A DNA stretch of 64,000 bases from Microglena sp. YARC (GCA_022414725.1 CM039463.1:57303999-57367998); one strand, 5' to 3'. Positions 23,771 to 35,290 are shown, counted from the first letter of the stretch. The notes: generated by a model not told the origin, from the letters alone. Numbers and translations: made by a program.

Positions 23771-26667
23771 ATTTCCCTGCCCTTGTCCCCCAGGTGGTGC
23801 GAGAGGTCATTACGGCATACAGCTATGTGCATTTGCTTACTATCCTTTTTTTGTCCCCTTATTTTCCCGCCCTTCTGCCCCCCCCCTTCTCCCCCAAGTG
23901 GTGCTAGGGGTGATCAAGGCATACAGCTCTGTTCATTTGCTTACTCCCCCCCCCGCCCCCCCCTTTATTTCCCCGCCCTTGTCCCCCAGGTGGTGCGAGA
24001 GGTCGTCTAGGCATACAGCTATGTTCATTTGCTTACTTTCCTTTTTTTATCCCCTTATTTTCCCGCCCTTCTGCCCCCACCCTTCTGCCCCCACCCGTCT
24101 CCCACAGGTGATGCAAGAGGTGATCAAGGCGTACAGCTATGTGGTCATGTGGATGAGCATTAGTATTTCTGTCATTATGTTCAACAAATGGGTCCTGGCT
24201 TACTCAGGATTCCCCTTCCCCATCGCCCTCACCCTGTGGCACATGACCTTCTGCTCTGCCGTGGGTTTCTTAGCTGTGCGTGTGTTCCGCGTTGTCAAGA
24301 GCCATAACTTGACAGCAAAGGATTATTGCATGCGAGTCATGCCGATCGGTGAGTTGCTGTCGTGGTTGTTGCGTGTGTGTGAGGTGCTTTCTATCTATGT
24401 TTGTGTGTGTGAGGTGATTTCTATCTTTGTGTGTGTTCTATCTTGCCAAGAGCCTAAACCTGACAGTGAGGGATTACTGCACGTGTGCTGTGCCTACCAG
24501 TGATTTGTTGTCGTGGTTGTTCTTGTATGTGTGTGTATGTGAGGTGCCTTCTATCTTTTTGTGTGTTCTATGTTGTCAAGAGCTATAACTTGACAGTGAG
24601 GGATTACTGCATGCAAGTCAAGCCGATCTCCTCCCCACCTCCCCCCCCCCCCCCCACACACACACAGGATTTCTGTACTTGTGCAGCCTGTGGCTCTCCA
24701 ACTCCTCCTGCCTCTACCTCTCAGTCTCCCTACCCTACCCCACTCCTCCCCACCTCACCCCTCACCCCCCTAACCTACTCCGCCCCCCCCAGGATTTCTG
24801 TGCGCGGGGCAGCCTGTGGCTCTTATCATCCCCCCCCCCCCCCCCCCCCCCCCCTCCCCCCCCCAGGATTTATGTACGCAGGCAGCCTTTGGCTCTCCAA
24901 CTCCTCCTACCTCTACCTCTCAGTCTCCTTCATCCAGATGACCAAATCCCTAATGCCTGGCTTATTACTTTCCTCATCTGCCTTATCACGTCCCCCCCCC
25001 CCCCCTAACCCTAACCCTAACCCACTACTCCCCACCTCACCCCAACCCCACCTTACCCCACCCACCCACCCCACCCCACAGGATTTCTGTATGCGGGCAG
25101 CCTGTGGCTCTTATCATGTCCCCCCCCCCCCTCCTCCTCCCCCCCCCTAACCCCTCTCCCCCCCTAACCCCCTCCCCCCCTCCCCACCCACCCAGGATTT
25201 ATGTACGCGGGCAGCCTGTGGCTCTCCAACTCTTCCCACCTCTACCTCTCAGTCTCTTTCATCCAGATGACCAAATCCATCATGCCTGGCTTGTTGCTTC
25301 CTCATCTGCCTGATCATGTCCCATCCCAAACCAACCTCCACCCCCACCCCCACGCCCACTCCTCCCTGACCCACTCCTCCCACTCCACCCCCAGGATTTC
25401 TGAATGCAGGTAGCCTGTGGCTCTTATCATGTTCCAAACCAACCCTAACCAACGCCCACCCCAAATCCTCCCTACCCCCCTCTAACCCACTCCTCCTCCC
25501 CACCCCACCCCCTCCACTTTACCCTACAGGCTTTCTGTATGCAGGCAGCCTGTGGCTCTCCAACTCCTCCTACCTCTATCTCTCAGTCTCCTTCATCCAG
25601 ATGACCAAATCCCTCATGCCTGGCTTGGTCTATGCTTCCGGGGTGATGATCGGTACAGAGAAGTTCTCTAAGGGAACAACCTTGAATATGCTCTTGATCG
25701 CCTTTGGCGTGTTGGTGTGTGCTTATGGAGAGCTCAACCTCGTGATGACAGGCTTGATACAGCAGCTGGCTGCATTGGTGTTTGAGGTAGGTGGCACAGG
25801 TGGGGAGTGGGGAATGGAGTTATTATGAACATGCTGCTAAGAGTGTGGCGGGTTTTTATGGTGACTATGCTGTTGGTCACCTTTGGCGTGTTGGTTTATG
25901 CTTATGGAGAGCTCAACCTGGTTCTGACGGGCTTGACACAGCAGCTGGCTGCATTGGTTTTTGAGGTAGGTGGCACAGGTGGGGAGTCGAGAGTGGTATT
26001 AAGCATGCTGCTGAGAATGAGATGGGTTTTTATGGTGACTATGCTGTTGATCGCCTTGGGTATGTTGGTGTGTACTTATATAGAGCTGAATTTGTTGGTC
26101 AGGGGCTTGATACAGCAGCTGGCTGCGTTGGTGTTTGAGGTAGGTGGCTAAGGGGGGGAGAGGTGTTAAGTATCGTGCTGAGAATGTGGTGGGGGTTTGT
26201 GGTTACTATGATGTTGATCGCCTTGAGCGGGGGGGGGGGGGGGGGGGCTTTTGCCTGGCTGCATGAACAGGTATGCTTGGTGTTGTGTGGCGTGGGTGGG
26301 GAGGGGGGGGGGGGGGGGGGGGGCTTTTGCCTGGCTGCATGAACAGGTATGCTTGGTGTTGTGTGGCGTGGGTGGGGAGGGGGGGGGGGGGGGGGGGGCT
26401 TTTGCCTGGCTGCATGAACAGGTATGCTTGGTGTTGTGTGGCGTGGGTGGGTGGGGAGGGGGGGGGGGGCTTTTTGCCTGGCTGCATGAACAGGTATGCT
26501 TGGTGTTGTGAGGCGTGTGGGTGGGTGGGTGGGGGGGGGGGGGGCTTTTGCCTGGCTGCATGAACAGGTATGCTTGGTGTTGTGTGGCGTGGGGGGGGAG
26601 GGGGGGGGGGGGGGGGGGGCTTTTGCCTGGCTGCATGAACCGGTATGCTTGGTGTTGTGTGGCGTTT

Positions 26668-26698
<31 letters not shown>

Positions 26699-29600
26699 GC
26701 ATGCGTTCTGGTCCCCTGAGTTGTGTGGTCTTAAGTCAACCAGCAGCAGTGGAGATGGGTAAGAGTCTTCGACCCCCATGGTGCTAGTGCCGACCAACAG
26801 CAATGGTCTCCAAATGCCTACCCCATGTCTCTCATATTGCACCTTTCGGCTTACTGTCTACAACCTTCGCTCACATCATCTCCCTGTCCACCCCCTTTGT
26901 TCTGCTGCAGACTATGCGCCTTACCCCTTGCCTACCCCTACTGTCTACCCCATGCCTCTCATATTGCACCTTTCGGCCTAATGTCTACAACCTTCGCTCA
27001 CATAATCTTCCTGTCCACCCCCTTTGTTCTGCTGCAGACTATGCGCCTTACCCCTTGCCTACCCCTACTGTCTACCCCATGCCTCTCCTATTGCACCTTT
27101 CGGCCTACTGTCTACTACCTTTACTAACCTAATATCCTTGTCCGTCCCCTTTGTTCTGCTACAGGCTATGCGCCTCAACATGGTGCAAGTGCTGATAAAC
27201 AGCAAGGGTGTCCAGATCAAATAATCACCCTGTCCGCCCCCTTTGTTCAACTGCAGGCTATGCACCTTACCCCCCTCCCCACGCCCTCCTCACATCACAC
27301 TCTCTCCTCCCGCCCGCCTCACGCTCTCTCCTCATGCCCCCTCCCCCGTACTCCTCCCCCTCTCCTCACCCCCCCCCCCCCCCACACACACACACACGCC
27401 CCGCTGCACATCACGCCCCTTCCCAATGCCTGCCTCACGCCCCCTCCTCAACTGTAGGCTATGCGCCTCACGATGGTGCAAGTGCTGATCAACAGGAAGG
27501 CCCTCATGCCTCACCTCATCTCCCTGCCCACCCCTTTTGTTCTGATGCAGGCTATGCGCCTTACCATGGTGCAAGTGCTGATCCACAGCAAAGGTCTCCA
27601 GATTCCTACCCCTACTGCCTACCCCATGCCTCTCATATTGCCCCTATCAGCCACTATCCACTACCTTCACTCACATTATCACCCCGCCCACCCCCTTTAT
27701 TCAACTGCAGGCTATGCGCCTGACCATGGTGCAAGTGCTGATCAACAGCAAGGGTCTCCAAATGAACCCGCTGCAAAGTCTTTACTACGTTTCTCCAGCT
27801 TGCCTCATCTTCTTGTTGTTTCCTTTTCGTAAGTCACTATTAATGGTTTGTTCGAGTTTGACTAACAGCAAATGTCCTGGTATGAACCCGCTGCAAAGTC
27901 TTACTACGTTTCCCCAGCTTGCCTCATCTTCTTGTTGTTTCCTTTCCGTAAGTCACTGTTAATGCTTTAGTCTATTCTAAATTTCCGTGAGTTACTGTCA
28001 ATGATTTAGTCTTTACTAGGTTTATCCAGCTTGCCCTATCCGCCTGGTGTTTCTAGACCGTAAGTCACTGCTCATGATTGAGTCTTCACTGTGTTTCTTT
28101 AGCTTGCCCTATCCGCCTGGTGTTTCTATACCATAAGTCACTGTTCATGATTGAGTCTTCACTATGTTTCTTTAGCTTGCCCTATCCGCCTGGTGTTTCC
28201 ATTTAGTAAGTCACTGTTCATGATTGAGTCTTCACTACGTTTCCCCAGCTTGCCTAATCTTCTTGTTGTTTCCTTTTCGTAAGTCACTGTTCACGATTGA
28301 GTCTATTCTAAATTTCTGAAAGTTACTGTTAATGACTTAGTCCTTACTACGTTTCCCCAGCTTGCCTCATCTTGTTGTTGTTTCCGTACCGGAAGTCACC
28401 GCACATTGTTTGTTTGAGTGGGACGAACAGCAAATGTCTTGGTATGAACCCGCTGCAAAGTTTTTACTACGGTTTCCTAGCTTGCCTCATCTTCATGTTG
28501 CTTCCATTCCCTATGTACTGTTAATGCTTTAGTCTTCACTACGTTTCTCCAGCTTGCCTGGTCTTCCTCTCGTTTCCTCCCCCTTACCACACTGCATACT
28601 TTTTTGTATGGCTGCAGCCACTTCATTATTTTGCGCGGTGTCACTTCTGCATGAGTGTATAATTAGGGATCGGCATTATGATATCATATGATGCCAGCGG
28701 TCTGACTAGGTAACTTTGGCCTGGGGCATCATATCATATGATTTGTGTATGATATCATACGATATCATACGTGTCTTTGGTCAACATCATATGATTTGCA
28801 GTTCCCTATGTATAATCGGCGAAAGGGATCTACGATCTGTCTGCCCCTTTTGGCTGCCACCCCACAAACAAACACAAACAAACTGCCGCCACTGCCACCC
28901 CCCAACAACAAACTCAAACAAACACATACAAACTGCCTTAAGAGTCCGCCTCTCTTACCACACTATGCTGCTGTCCTGACTGCAGTCTCTGTCGATCTCC
29001 CGACTATGAGGACCAATACAGATTGGGTGTTCAACCCATCCGTCATGATTGCCAACGCCCTCACTGCCTTTATCCTTAACTTGGTGAGTCAGCTCGCATC
29101 CTGTTGTTCAGTTTATAACTAGGGACCGGCATATCATATGATGTTTACCAAAGGTGAGTATGATATCATACAAATTGCATCATATGATATCGTATATAAA
29201 TAGGGACCGGCATATTATATGATGTTGAGCAAAGGTGAGGATGATATCATATGATATCATACAAATTGCATCATATGATATTGTATATAAATAGGGGCCG
29301 GCATATTATATGATGTTGAGCAAAGGTGAGGATGATATCATATGATATCATACAAATTGCATCATATGATATTGTATATAAATGGTAACTTTGGCCTAGA
29401 CAGACTGCCGGCATCATATAATGACATGATGTCAAGATATCATAATGCCGTTCCCTATATATAAATGGTAACTTTAGCCTAGTCAGACTGCTGGCATCAT
29501 ATGATATCATGGCATCATATTGCCGTTCCCTATTTAAAACCACCCTTTCCTTTTGGGGCTACACATAGCAGCTTCCAGGCAGCTCCGTTCACCCATCCTT

Positions 29601-32600
29601 CAGCCAAACCTGGAGCTGGCTAGTGCGTCTGAAAGCTGACATGACATGCATTCCAATGCAGCAGCAAGCTTTGGCTTGGCTGGCTAATGGAGCTGGATAG
29701 AAGCTGCTACGCGTAGCCGTCAACTATAATTTACTTGTTTCTCTTTATCGCTCGCCTCCCCCCCATCCCCCACTGCTCCCCCTTCCCACCCTCCCCCACC
29801 CTTCCCCACCTGCTCCCTATCCCCACCTTCCCCTCCCCCCCCCCCCCTCCCCCCCTGCTCCCTCTTCTCCCCTCTCCCCTTTCCCTCTCCCCCCTTCCCC
29901 GCTGCGGCTCATTCTTTGCATGCTAGCCTACATCAATTACCTGTTCTCTCTTTACCCCACCTCATCTTATTCTTCACATGTCTGCCTACCTCATTTACAT
30001 GTTCCTCTGCATCGCCCTCTCTCCCCCGCCCCAGCTTATTCTTCACATTCATCCAACCTGATTTGCATGTTTCTCTTTATCCCCCGTCTCCCCACCCGCG
30101 GGTTTCACGCCCTGCCACGCCTCACGCGCCCCCAATGCCCGCCTCACGCCCCCTCCCACATCCTCCTCAGACCCCCTCCTCACGCCCCCTCCCCATGCCC
30201 CCGCCTCACGCCCCCTCCCCACGTCCTCCTCACGCCCCCTCCTCACACGTCCCTCCTCACACCCCCTCCCCATGCCCCCGCCACACGCCCCCTCCTCACA
30301 CGTCCTCCTCACACCCCCTCCCCATGCCCCCGCCACACGCCCCTCCTCACACGCCCCCTCCTCACACGTCCTCCTCACACCCCCTCCTCACACCCCCTCC
30401 CCACGTCCTCCTCACGCCCCCTCCTCATGCCCCTTCCTCACACCCCCTCCCCATGCCCCCGCCTTCCGCCCCCTCCTCACGCCCTCCCATGCCCCGCCTC
30501 ACGCCTGCCTCACGCCCCCTCCCACGTCCTCCTCACGCCCCTCCTCACGTCCTCCTCACGCCCCCTCCCCATGCCCCCGCCTCACACCCGCCTCACGCCC
30601 CACCCCACGTCCTCCTCACGCCCCCCTCCCCATGCCCCCGTCTCACGCCCCTCCCCAAGTCCTCCTCACGCCCCCTCCTCACTCCCCCTCCCATGCCCCT
30701 GCCTCACACCCGCCTCACGCCCCTCTCCCACGTCCTCCTCACGCCCCCTCCTCACACCCCCTCCCCACGTCCTCCTCACGCCCTCTCCTCACACCCCCTC
30801 CAACCCATCCCCATGCCCCCTCCTCACGCCCTCCCCATGCCCCCGCCTCACGCCCCCTCCCCACATCCTCCTCACGCCCCCTCCCCACGTCCTCCTCACG
30901 CCCCCTCCTCACGCCCTCCCCATGCCCCCTCCTCACGCCCCCTCCCCACGTCCTCCTCACGCCCCCTCCTCACACCCTCCCCAACCCATCCTCACGCCCT
31001 CCCCATGCCCCCGCCTCACACCTGCCTCACGCCCTCCCCATGCCCCCGCCTCACACCCCCTCATCACACCCCCTCCAAACCCCCTCTCCATGCCCCTCCC
31101 ACGTCCTCCTCACGCCCTCCCCATGCCCCCGCCTCACGCCTGCCTCACGCCCTCCCCATGCCCCCACCTTACGCCCCCTCCTCATGCCCCGCCTCACGCC
31201 CCTCCCCATGCCCCCGCCTCACGCCCTCCCCATGCCCCCGCCTCACACCCCCTCCCATGCCCCCGCCTCACACCCTCCCCACGTCCTCCTCACGCCCCCT
31301 CACACCCCCTCCCCATGCCCCCGCCTCACGCCCCCTCCCCACGTCCTCCTCACGCCCTCCCCATGCCCCCGCCTCACGCCTGCCTCACGCCCTCCCCATG
31401 CCCCCACCTTACGCCCCCTCCCCACTCCCCCTCCCCATGCCCCCGCCTCACGCCTGCCTCACACCCCTCCCCATGCCCCCGCCTCACGCCCCATCCCCAC
31501 GCCCTCCCTCACGCCCCCTCCTCACACCCCCTCCTCACACCCCCTCCTCACACCCTCCCATGCCCCCGCCTCACGCCCTCCCCACATCCTCCTCACGCCC
31601 TCCCATGCCCCCGCCTCACGCCCCCTCCTCACACCCCCTGCCCATGCCCCCGCCTCACGCCCCCTCCCCACGTCCTCCTCACGCCCCCTCCTCACGCACT
31701 CCCATGCCCCCGCCTCACGCCCCCTCCTCACACCCCTGCCCATGCCCCCGCCTCACGCCCCCTCCCCACGTCCTCCTCATGCCCCCTCCTCACGCACTCC
31801 CCATGCCCCCGCCTCACGTCTGCCTCACGCCCCCTCCCCATGTCCTCCTCACGCCCTCCCCATGCCCCCGCCTCGCGTCCTCCTCACGCCCCCTCCTCAC
31901 CCCCCTCCCAATCCATCCCCATGCCCCCGCCCCATGCCCCCTCCCCACGTCCTCCTCATGCCCCCTCCTCACACCCCCTCCCATGCCCCCGCCTCACGCC
32001 CCCTCCCCACGTCCTCCTCACGCCCCTCCTCGCACCCCCTCCCGACCCTCCCCATGCCCCCGCCTCACGCCCTCCTCATGCCCCCTCCTCACGCCCCCTC
32101 CCCACGTCCTCCTCACGCCCCCTCCTCACGTCCTCCCCATGCCCCGCCTCACGCCCCCTCCCCATGTCCTCCTCACACCCCCTCCCCACACCCCTACCAA
32201 CCCCCTCCTCACGCCCCCTCCTCACGCACTCCCCATGCCCCCGCCTCACGCCCCCTCCTCACACCCCCTGCCCATGCCCCCGCCTCACACCCCCTCCCCA
32301 CGTCCTCCTCATGCCCCCTCCTCACGCACTCCCCATGCCCCCGCCTCACGTCTGCCTCACGCCCCTCCCCACGTCCTCCTCACGCCCTCCCCATGCCCCG
32401 CCTCGCGTCCTCCTCACGCCCCCTCCTCACCCCCCCCTCCAATCCATCCCCATGCCCCCGCCCCATGCCCCCTCCCCACGTCCTCCTCATGCCCCCTCCT
32501 CACACCCCCTCCCAACCCCCTCCCCATGCCCCCGCCTCACGCCCCCTCCCCACGTCCTTTTCACGCCCCTCCTCGCACCCCCTCCCGACCCCCTCTCATG

Positions 32601-34866
32601 CCCCCTCCTCACGCCCCCTCCCCACGTCCTCCTCACGCCCCCTCCTCACGTCCTCCCCATGCCCCCGCCTCACGCCCCCTCCCCATGTCCTCCTCACACC
32701 CCCTCCCCACACCCCTACCAACCCCCTCCCCACGCCCCTCCTCACGCCCCCTCCCCACACCTCCTCCCCACGCCCTCCTCACGCCGCCTCCTCACGCCCT
32801 CTCCCCACCTCAGGCTGTCTTCCTCCTCATCGGCAAGACCTCTGCCCTAACAATGAACATTGCTGGTGTAATCAAGGATTGGATGCTTATCTTCTTCTCC
32901 TTCTACATCTTCAAGGCTCCTGTCACTCTCATCAACCTGCTTGGATATGGTTTCTGCTGCTCTGGGGTAAGTTTTAACACATATGTTGTAACACATCTAG
33001 CTATAACACATGAAGCTAACATGCAAAAGCATGCTCTGTGGTGTTGAAAACAATATCTTCAAGCTCCCGTCACTTTCATCATCCTGCTTGGATACGGTTT
33101 CTGCTGCTCTGGGGTAAGTTGAGTGTGTATTTGTGTGGGTGGGTATGTGTCTGTATTTGTGTGTGTGGGGGTTTGTGGATGTGGGTGTATTTGGCCATGC
33201 TAGCTATGCAAGCTGCTCAGCGCAGAAGCATGCTCTTGCAGTCTTCATAAAAATATTTCAAAATATGTCCCTGTGACCTTGTCACTCTCACCAACCTGCT
33301 TGGATACAGTTTCTACTGCTGTGGGGTCAGTTGTGTGTGGGTGTGTGTGTATTGGGCCATGCTCGCCATGCAAGCTGCTCAGCGCAGAAGCATGCTCTTG
33401 CAGTCCTCATACCAATATTTCGAGTTAAAATATGTTCTCGTCACTCTTACCAACTTGCTTGGATACGGTTTCTGCTGCTCTGGTGTAAGTTGTGCGTGTA
33501 TTTGTGTGAGGGTGTGTGTATTTGGCCATGCTCGCCATGCAAGTTGTTCAGCGCAGAAGCATGCTCTTCCAGTCTTCATAGCGATAACTCATGTTAAAAA
33601 GTGTCCCTTTGACCCCGTCACTCTCACCAACCTGCTTGGATACGGTTTCTGCTGCTCTAGGGTAAGTTGTGTGTGTATTTGTGTGAGGGTGGGTGTATTT
33701 GGCCATGCTCGGTTTCTGTTGCTCTGGGGTAAGTTGTGTGTGTATTTATGTGGGTGGGTGGGTGTTTTTGTGTGACGTGTAGAATACGTCTTAGCGTTAA
33801 TACAAAGGAACTCCTCGATGTTTATCTCCTTTAAGGTGTCCAGACTCGAGTCTCAACTCCCGTTACATCGTCTCGAGACGTTCGGGTTTGGGTCTTGGTT
33901 CAGGTCTCTGCGTCAGGTCAGGTCTCATCACCCCCTCGTCCCTCAGGTCGTGGTGCAGTGTTTCCTTTTTTCGACGACGCGTCGCCATTCTGTCGCCATT
34001 CCGTAGAATGCTCCACCCCCCAGACCCCCCGATATCGGGACGCGCTGCCCCCCGACCCCACCAGGCTCCGCGCTTTGCGCTCCGCCATGCGATGGCGACG
34101 CAACTATCCTGAAATCAGGGTTGAGTGGCCCATGTAGCTACTCAACCTGGACTACATAAATCTGAAATAAAAAACACTGTCGTGGTGTATAACCACATGA
34201 AGCTCCAACCTATCCGTGCCAAGGCGGCTGCCACTTCCTCCAAGGATGGAGAGAAGGCCCCCCTCCTCTCTAACATTCGTTAATTTCCCCTCTTCACCCC
34301 CTCCCTCAAGTAGTGATATACAACCACTTCATTCATTCATCCATTCAATCGATCAATCATTCATTCATCCATTCGGTCATGTGTTCCTTCGTTTATATAC
34401 CCTCGTCACCTCCTCCCTCAGGTCGTGGCATACAACCACATGAAGCTCCAAGCTATCCGTGCCAAGGTGGCAGCCACTTCGTCCAAGGATGAGGAGAAGG
34501 CCCCCCTCCTATCTAACCAGGCACATGACATCAGGTAAGCTTTGAATTGGTTTGTTTTTACAAATGTGTTTTTTTACACCGCCTTTCCTGTTGATGATGA
34601 TGCCTCTTCCGCTCACCCTATCCCATCCCATCCACCACTCTTCACTCCGCACCACACCACACCACTTAACCCCCAGGTCCAAGGAAGATATTCTATCAGA
34701 GATTCGTCGCTTGCAGAGCGAAATGAACTCACTAGAACAGCGAGTGGACAGCAGCAACAAGGTGATGATGATGAACCCATCCGCGTCACCAGCGCAAGAG
34801 GCCGCCGATGTTCCTCCCGCTCTAGCATCGCCCCGCGATGTGCAGAGCTCTAGCAAAGACCGATAG
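22859..34866 (+). CDS. TPT-family sugar-phosphate/phosphate translocator-like protein
   Basis: A member of the drug/metabolite transporter superfamily, closest in character to the uncharacterised plant translocators of the At1g48230/At3g14410 group. It is a multi-spanning endomembrane exchanger; the substrate is unknown. Exons are 22859-22891, 24108-24348, 25530-25786, 27711-27828, 28986-29083, 32814-32966, 34422-34534 and 34677-34866. They sum to 1203 nt, which is 400 codons plus stop with every junction in phase and GT..AG sites. Start: [11 protein letters not shown], an otherwise short first exon. Family features are IMFNKWVLA (residues ~30), [12 protein letters not shown] (~45), [12 protein letters not shown] (~115), [20 protein letters not shown] (~160), [20 protein letters not shown] (~179-198), [20 protein letters not shown] (~252-271) and [12 protein letters not shown] (~290). 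About ten hydrophobic segments are spread through it. The C-terminal tail ([20 protein letters not shown]) looks coiled-coil and is longer than in the plant relatives. Almost every exon edge is tandemly duplicated in the introns. Confidence 0.94.
23435..23515 (+). repeat. CCCAA simple repeat in translocator intron 1
   Basis: Repeated CCCAA units with minor variants (CCAGC, CTCAG) precede a cluster of C-runs. Confidence 0.8.
23676..24107 (+). repeat. acceptor-edge array of translocator exon 2, four extra copies
   Basis: CCCCCAG plus GTGGTGCGAGAGGTGATC and AGGCATACAGCTATG recurs near 23682, 23793, 23897 and 23990 before the exon at 24108. All four dead copies turn into the same intronic TTCATTTGCTTAC after about 40 exon bases, so they share one ancestral breakpoint. 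The real exon continues GTGGTCATGTGG. Confidence 0.92.
24349..24640 (+). repeat. donor-edge copies of translocator exon 2, two extra
   Basis: The exon 2 end (GTTCCGCGTTGTCAAGAGCC ... GCATGCGAGTCATGCCGATC) is echoed at about 24437-24505 and 24565-24632 with substitutions. The intervening intron (TGTGTGAGGTGCTTTCTATC) is duplicated too. The dead copies lack the GTGAG donor. Confidence 0.88.
24660..25529 (+). repeat. acceptor-edge array of translocator exon 3, six extra copies
   Basis: CAGGATTTCTGTATGC-type starts, each followed by CAGCCTGTGGCTCT, occur near 24667, 24794, 24868, 25081, 25195 and 25395, ahead of the exon at 25530. Two long copies run on through CAGTCTCCTTCATCCAGATG. Between them lie C-rich runs, including a short CCCTAACCCTAACCCTAACC block at about 25005. 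Confidence 0.92.
25787..26155 (+). repeat. donor-edge copies of translocator exon 3, two extra
   Basis: The last ~90 bases of exon 3 (GGAGAGCTCAACCTCGTGAT ... TTGGTGTTTGAG) with the donor GTAGGTGGC recur ending near 25964 and 26142. The copies remain open in the exon's frame over most of their length, so a longer alternative exon cannot be excluded by frame alone. Confidence 0.88.
26225..26700 (+). repeat. 70-80-bp tandem repeat with poly-G, 6 copies
   Basis: The unit is a G-run, then CTTTTGCCTGGCTGCATGAA, then CAGGTATGCTTGGTGTTGTG, repeated six times. The block resembles a duplicated exon edge (CTGCATGAACAG then GTATGC), but no matching retained exon was found. Confidence 0.9.
26900..27710 (+). 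repeat. acceptor-edge array of translocator exon 4, six extra copies
   Basis: Exon-start copies (CTGCAG then GCTATGCGCCTTACCATGGT) begin near 26911, 27038, 27165, 27257, 27458 and 27551, before the exon at 27711. Copies 3, 5 and 6 extend to GCAAGTGCTGAT, so they keep more exon than the others. Confidence 0.92.
27829..28580 (+). repeat. donor-edge array of translocator exon 4, about 8 extra copies
   Basis: The exon 4 end (TTTCTCCAGCTTGCCTCATC ... TTGTTGTTTCC) and the donor (CGTAAGTCACTGTTAATG) recur every 70-120 bp to about 28580. Some copies share private changes (CCCTATCCGCCTGGTGTTTC in three adjacent copies), showing stepwise local amplification. Confidence 0.93.
28665..28810. repeat. AT-rich palindromic element
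   Basis: Overlapping CATATGATATC palindromes are flanked by GATCGGCATTATGATATCAT and GTCTGACTAGGTAACTTTGG. It is the same family as 2755-3230 and 29120-29540. Confidence 0.75.
29120..29540. repeat. AT-rich palindromic element, tandem copies
   Basis: Three roughly 87-bp units each contain GGGACCGGCATATTATATGA (or a variant), ATGATATCATATGATATCAT and TACAAATTGCATCATATGAT. Two more blocks with GGTAACTTTGGCCTAGACAG follow. The element sits immediately after translocator exon 5. Confidence 0.85.
29740..32805 (+). repeat. 3-kb C-rich minisatellite in translocator intron 5
   Basis: Degenerate short units of the type CCTCCTCACGCCCCCTCCCC and CATGCCCCCGCCTCACG fill the intron up to the exon 6 acceptor. 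Stop codons are nearly absent because of composition, so all three forward frames stay open for 900-1040 codons. The Pro/His/Ser-rich products are not credible proteins. Confidence 0.95.
33055..33750 (+). repeat. donor-edge array of translocator exon 6, five extra copies
   Basis: AACCTGCTTGGATACGGTTT plus CTGCTGCTCTGGGGTAAGTT recurs near 33085, 33290, 33450, 33630 and 33710. Each is followed by GTGTGTATTTGTGTG and a block with GCTGCTCAGCGCAGAAGCAT. Confidence 0.9.
33930..34421 (+). repeat. dead copies of translocator exon 7
   Basis: A near-full copy (CACATGAAGCTCCAACCTAT ... GAGAAGGCCCCCCTCCTCTC) lies at 33930-33955 plus 34180-34275, split by a MITE. A short acceptor-edge copy (TCCCTCAAGTAGTGATATAC) lies at about 34303. 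The used exon begins at 34422. Confidence 0.9.
33956..34179. mobile_element. hAT-like MITE with perfect 8-bp target-site duplication
   Basis: The 224-bp element starts CAGTGTTTCC and ends ATAAAAAACACTG, giving terminal inverted repeats with CAGTGTTT identical. It is bracketed by TCGTGGTG at 33948-33955 and 34180-34187. An 8-bp duplication and CAGNG termini are hAT hallmarks. It is non-coding and interrupts the dead exon 7 copy. Confidence 0.92.
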
Positions 34867-34939
34867 AGCCCCCCTTAAATAAGGGCATTGGTCCAGGCTT
34901 ATAACCACCAGCAAAGCTAATATCTTTGCCCACACAACT

Positions 34940-35290
34940 AAGCAAAGCTAGGGTAGAGGTAGACAAGGAGACACAAAGTAAAACTTCGCTATCACTAACC
35001 GTACCATACAGTGGTATAGACCAATGGTGCTCCTCTCTCTCTCCTCCCTCCCCTCCCTCCCTCCTCTAGCAGAGCTATAGAAAAGACCGATAGCAACTTG
35101 GCTAACCGTACCATATAGTGGTGTATGCCAATGGTGCTCCTCTCTCTCTCTCCCCCCCCTCCTCCCTCCCTCCCTCCCTCCCCCAATGGTGCTCCTCTCT
35201 CTCCGCTCCCCGCTCCCTCCATCCATCCATCCCAATGGTGCTCCTCTCCCCCCCCCCCCCCTAGCCGAGCTCTAGAAAATATCATATAAG
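34940..35290 (+). repeat. copies of the 3' end of the last translocator exon
   Basis: CAGAGCTCTAGCAAAGACCGATAG ends the coding region; near relatives lie at about 35069-35094 (AGAGCTATAGAAAAGACCGA) and 35265-35283. They alternate with CTAACCGTACCATACAGTGG, CCAATGGTGCTCCTCTCTCT and pyrimidine tracts, in units of 50-110 bp. Confidence 0.8.

Noticed and set aside
25005..25024. Chromosome-end telomere
   Set aside because: Only about three CCCTAA units embedded in C-rich intron sequence.
29916..33047. Overlapping 900-1043-codon Pro/His/Ser-rich open frames
   Set aside because: They arise from a C-rich minisatellite that lacks stops in all three frames, and they read into translocator exon 6 only by chance.
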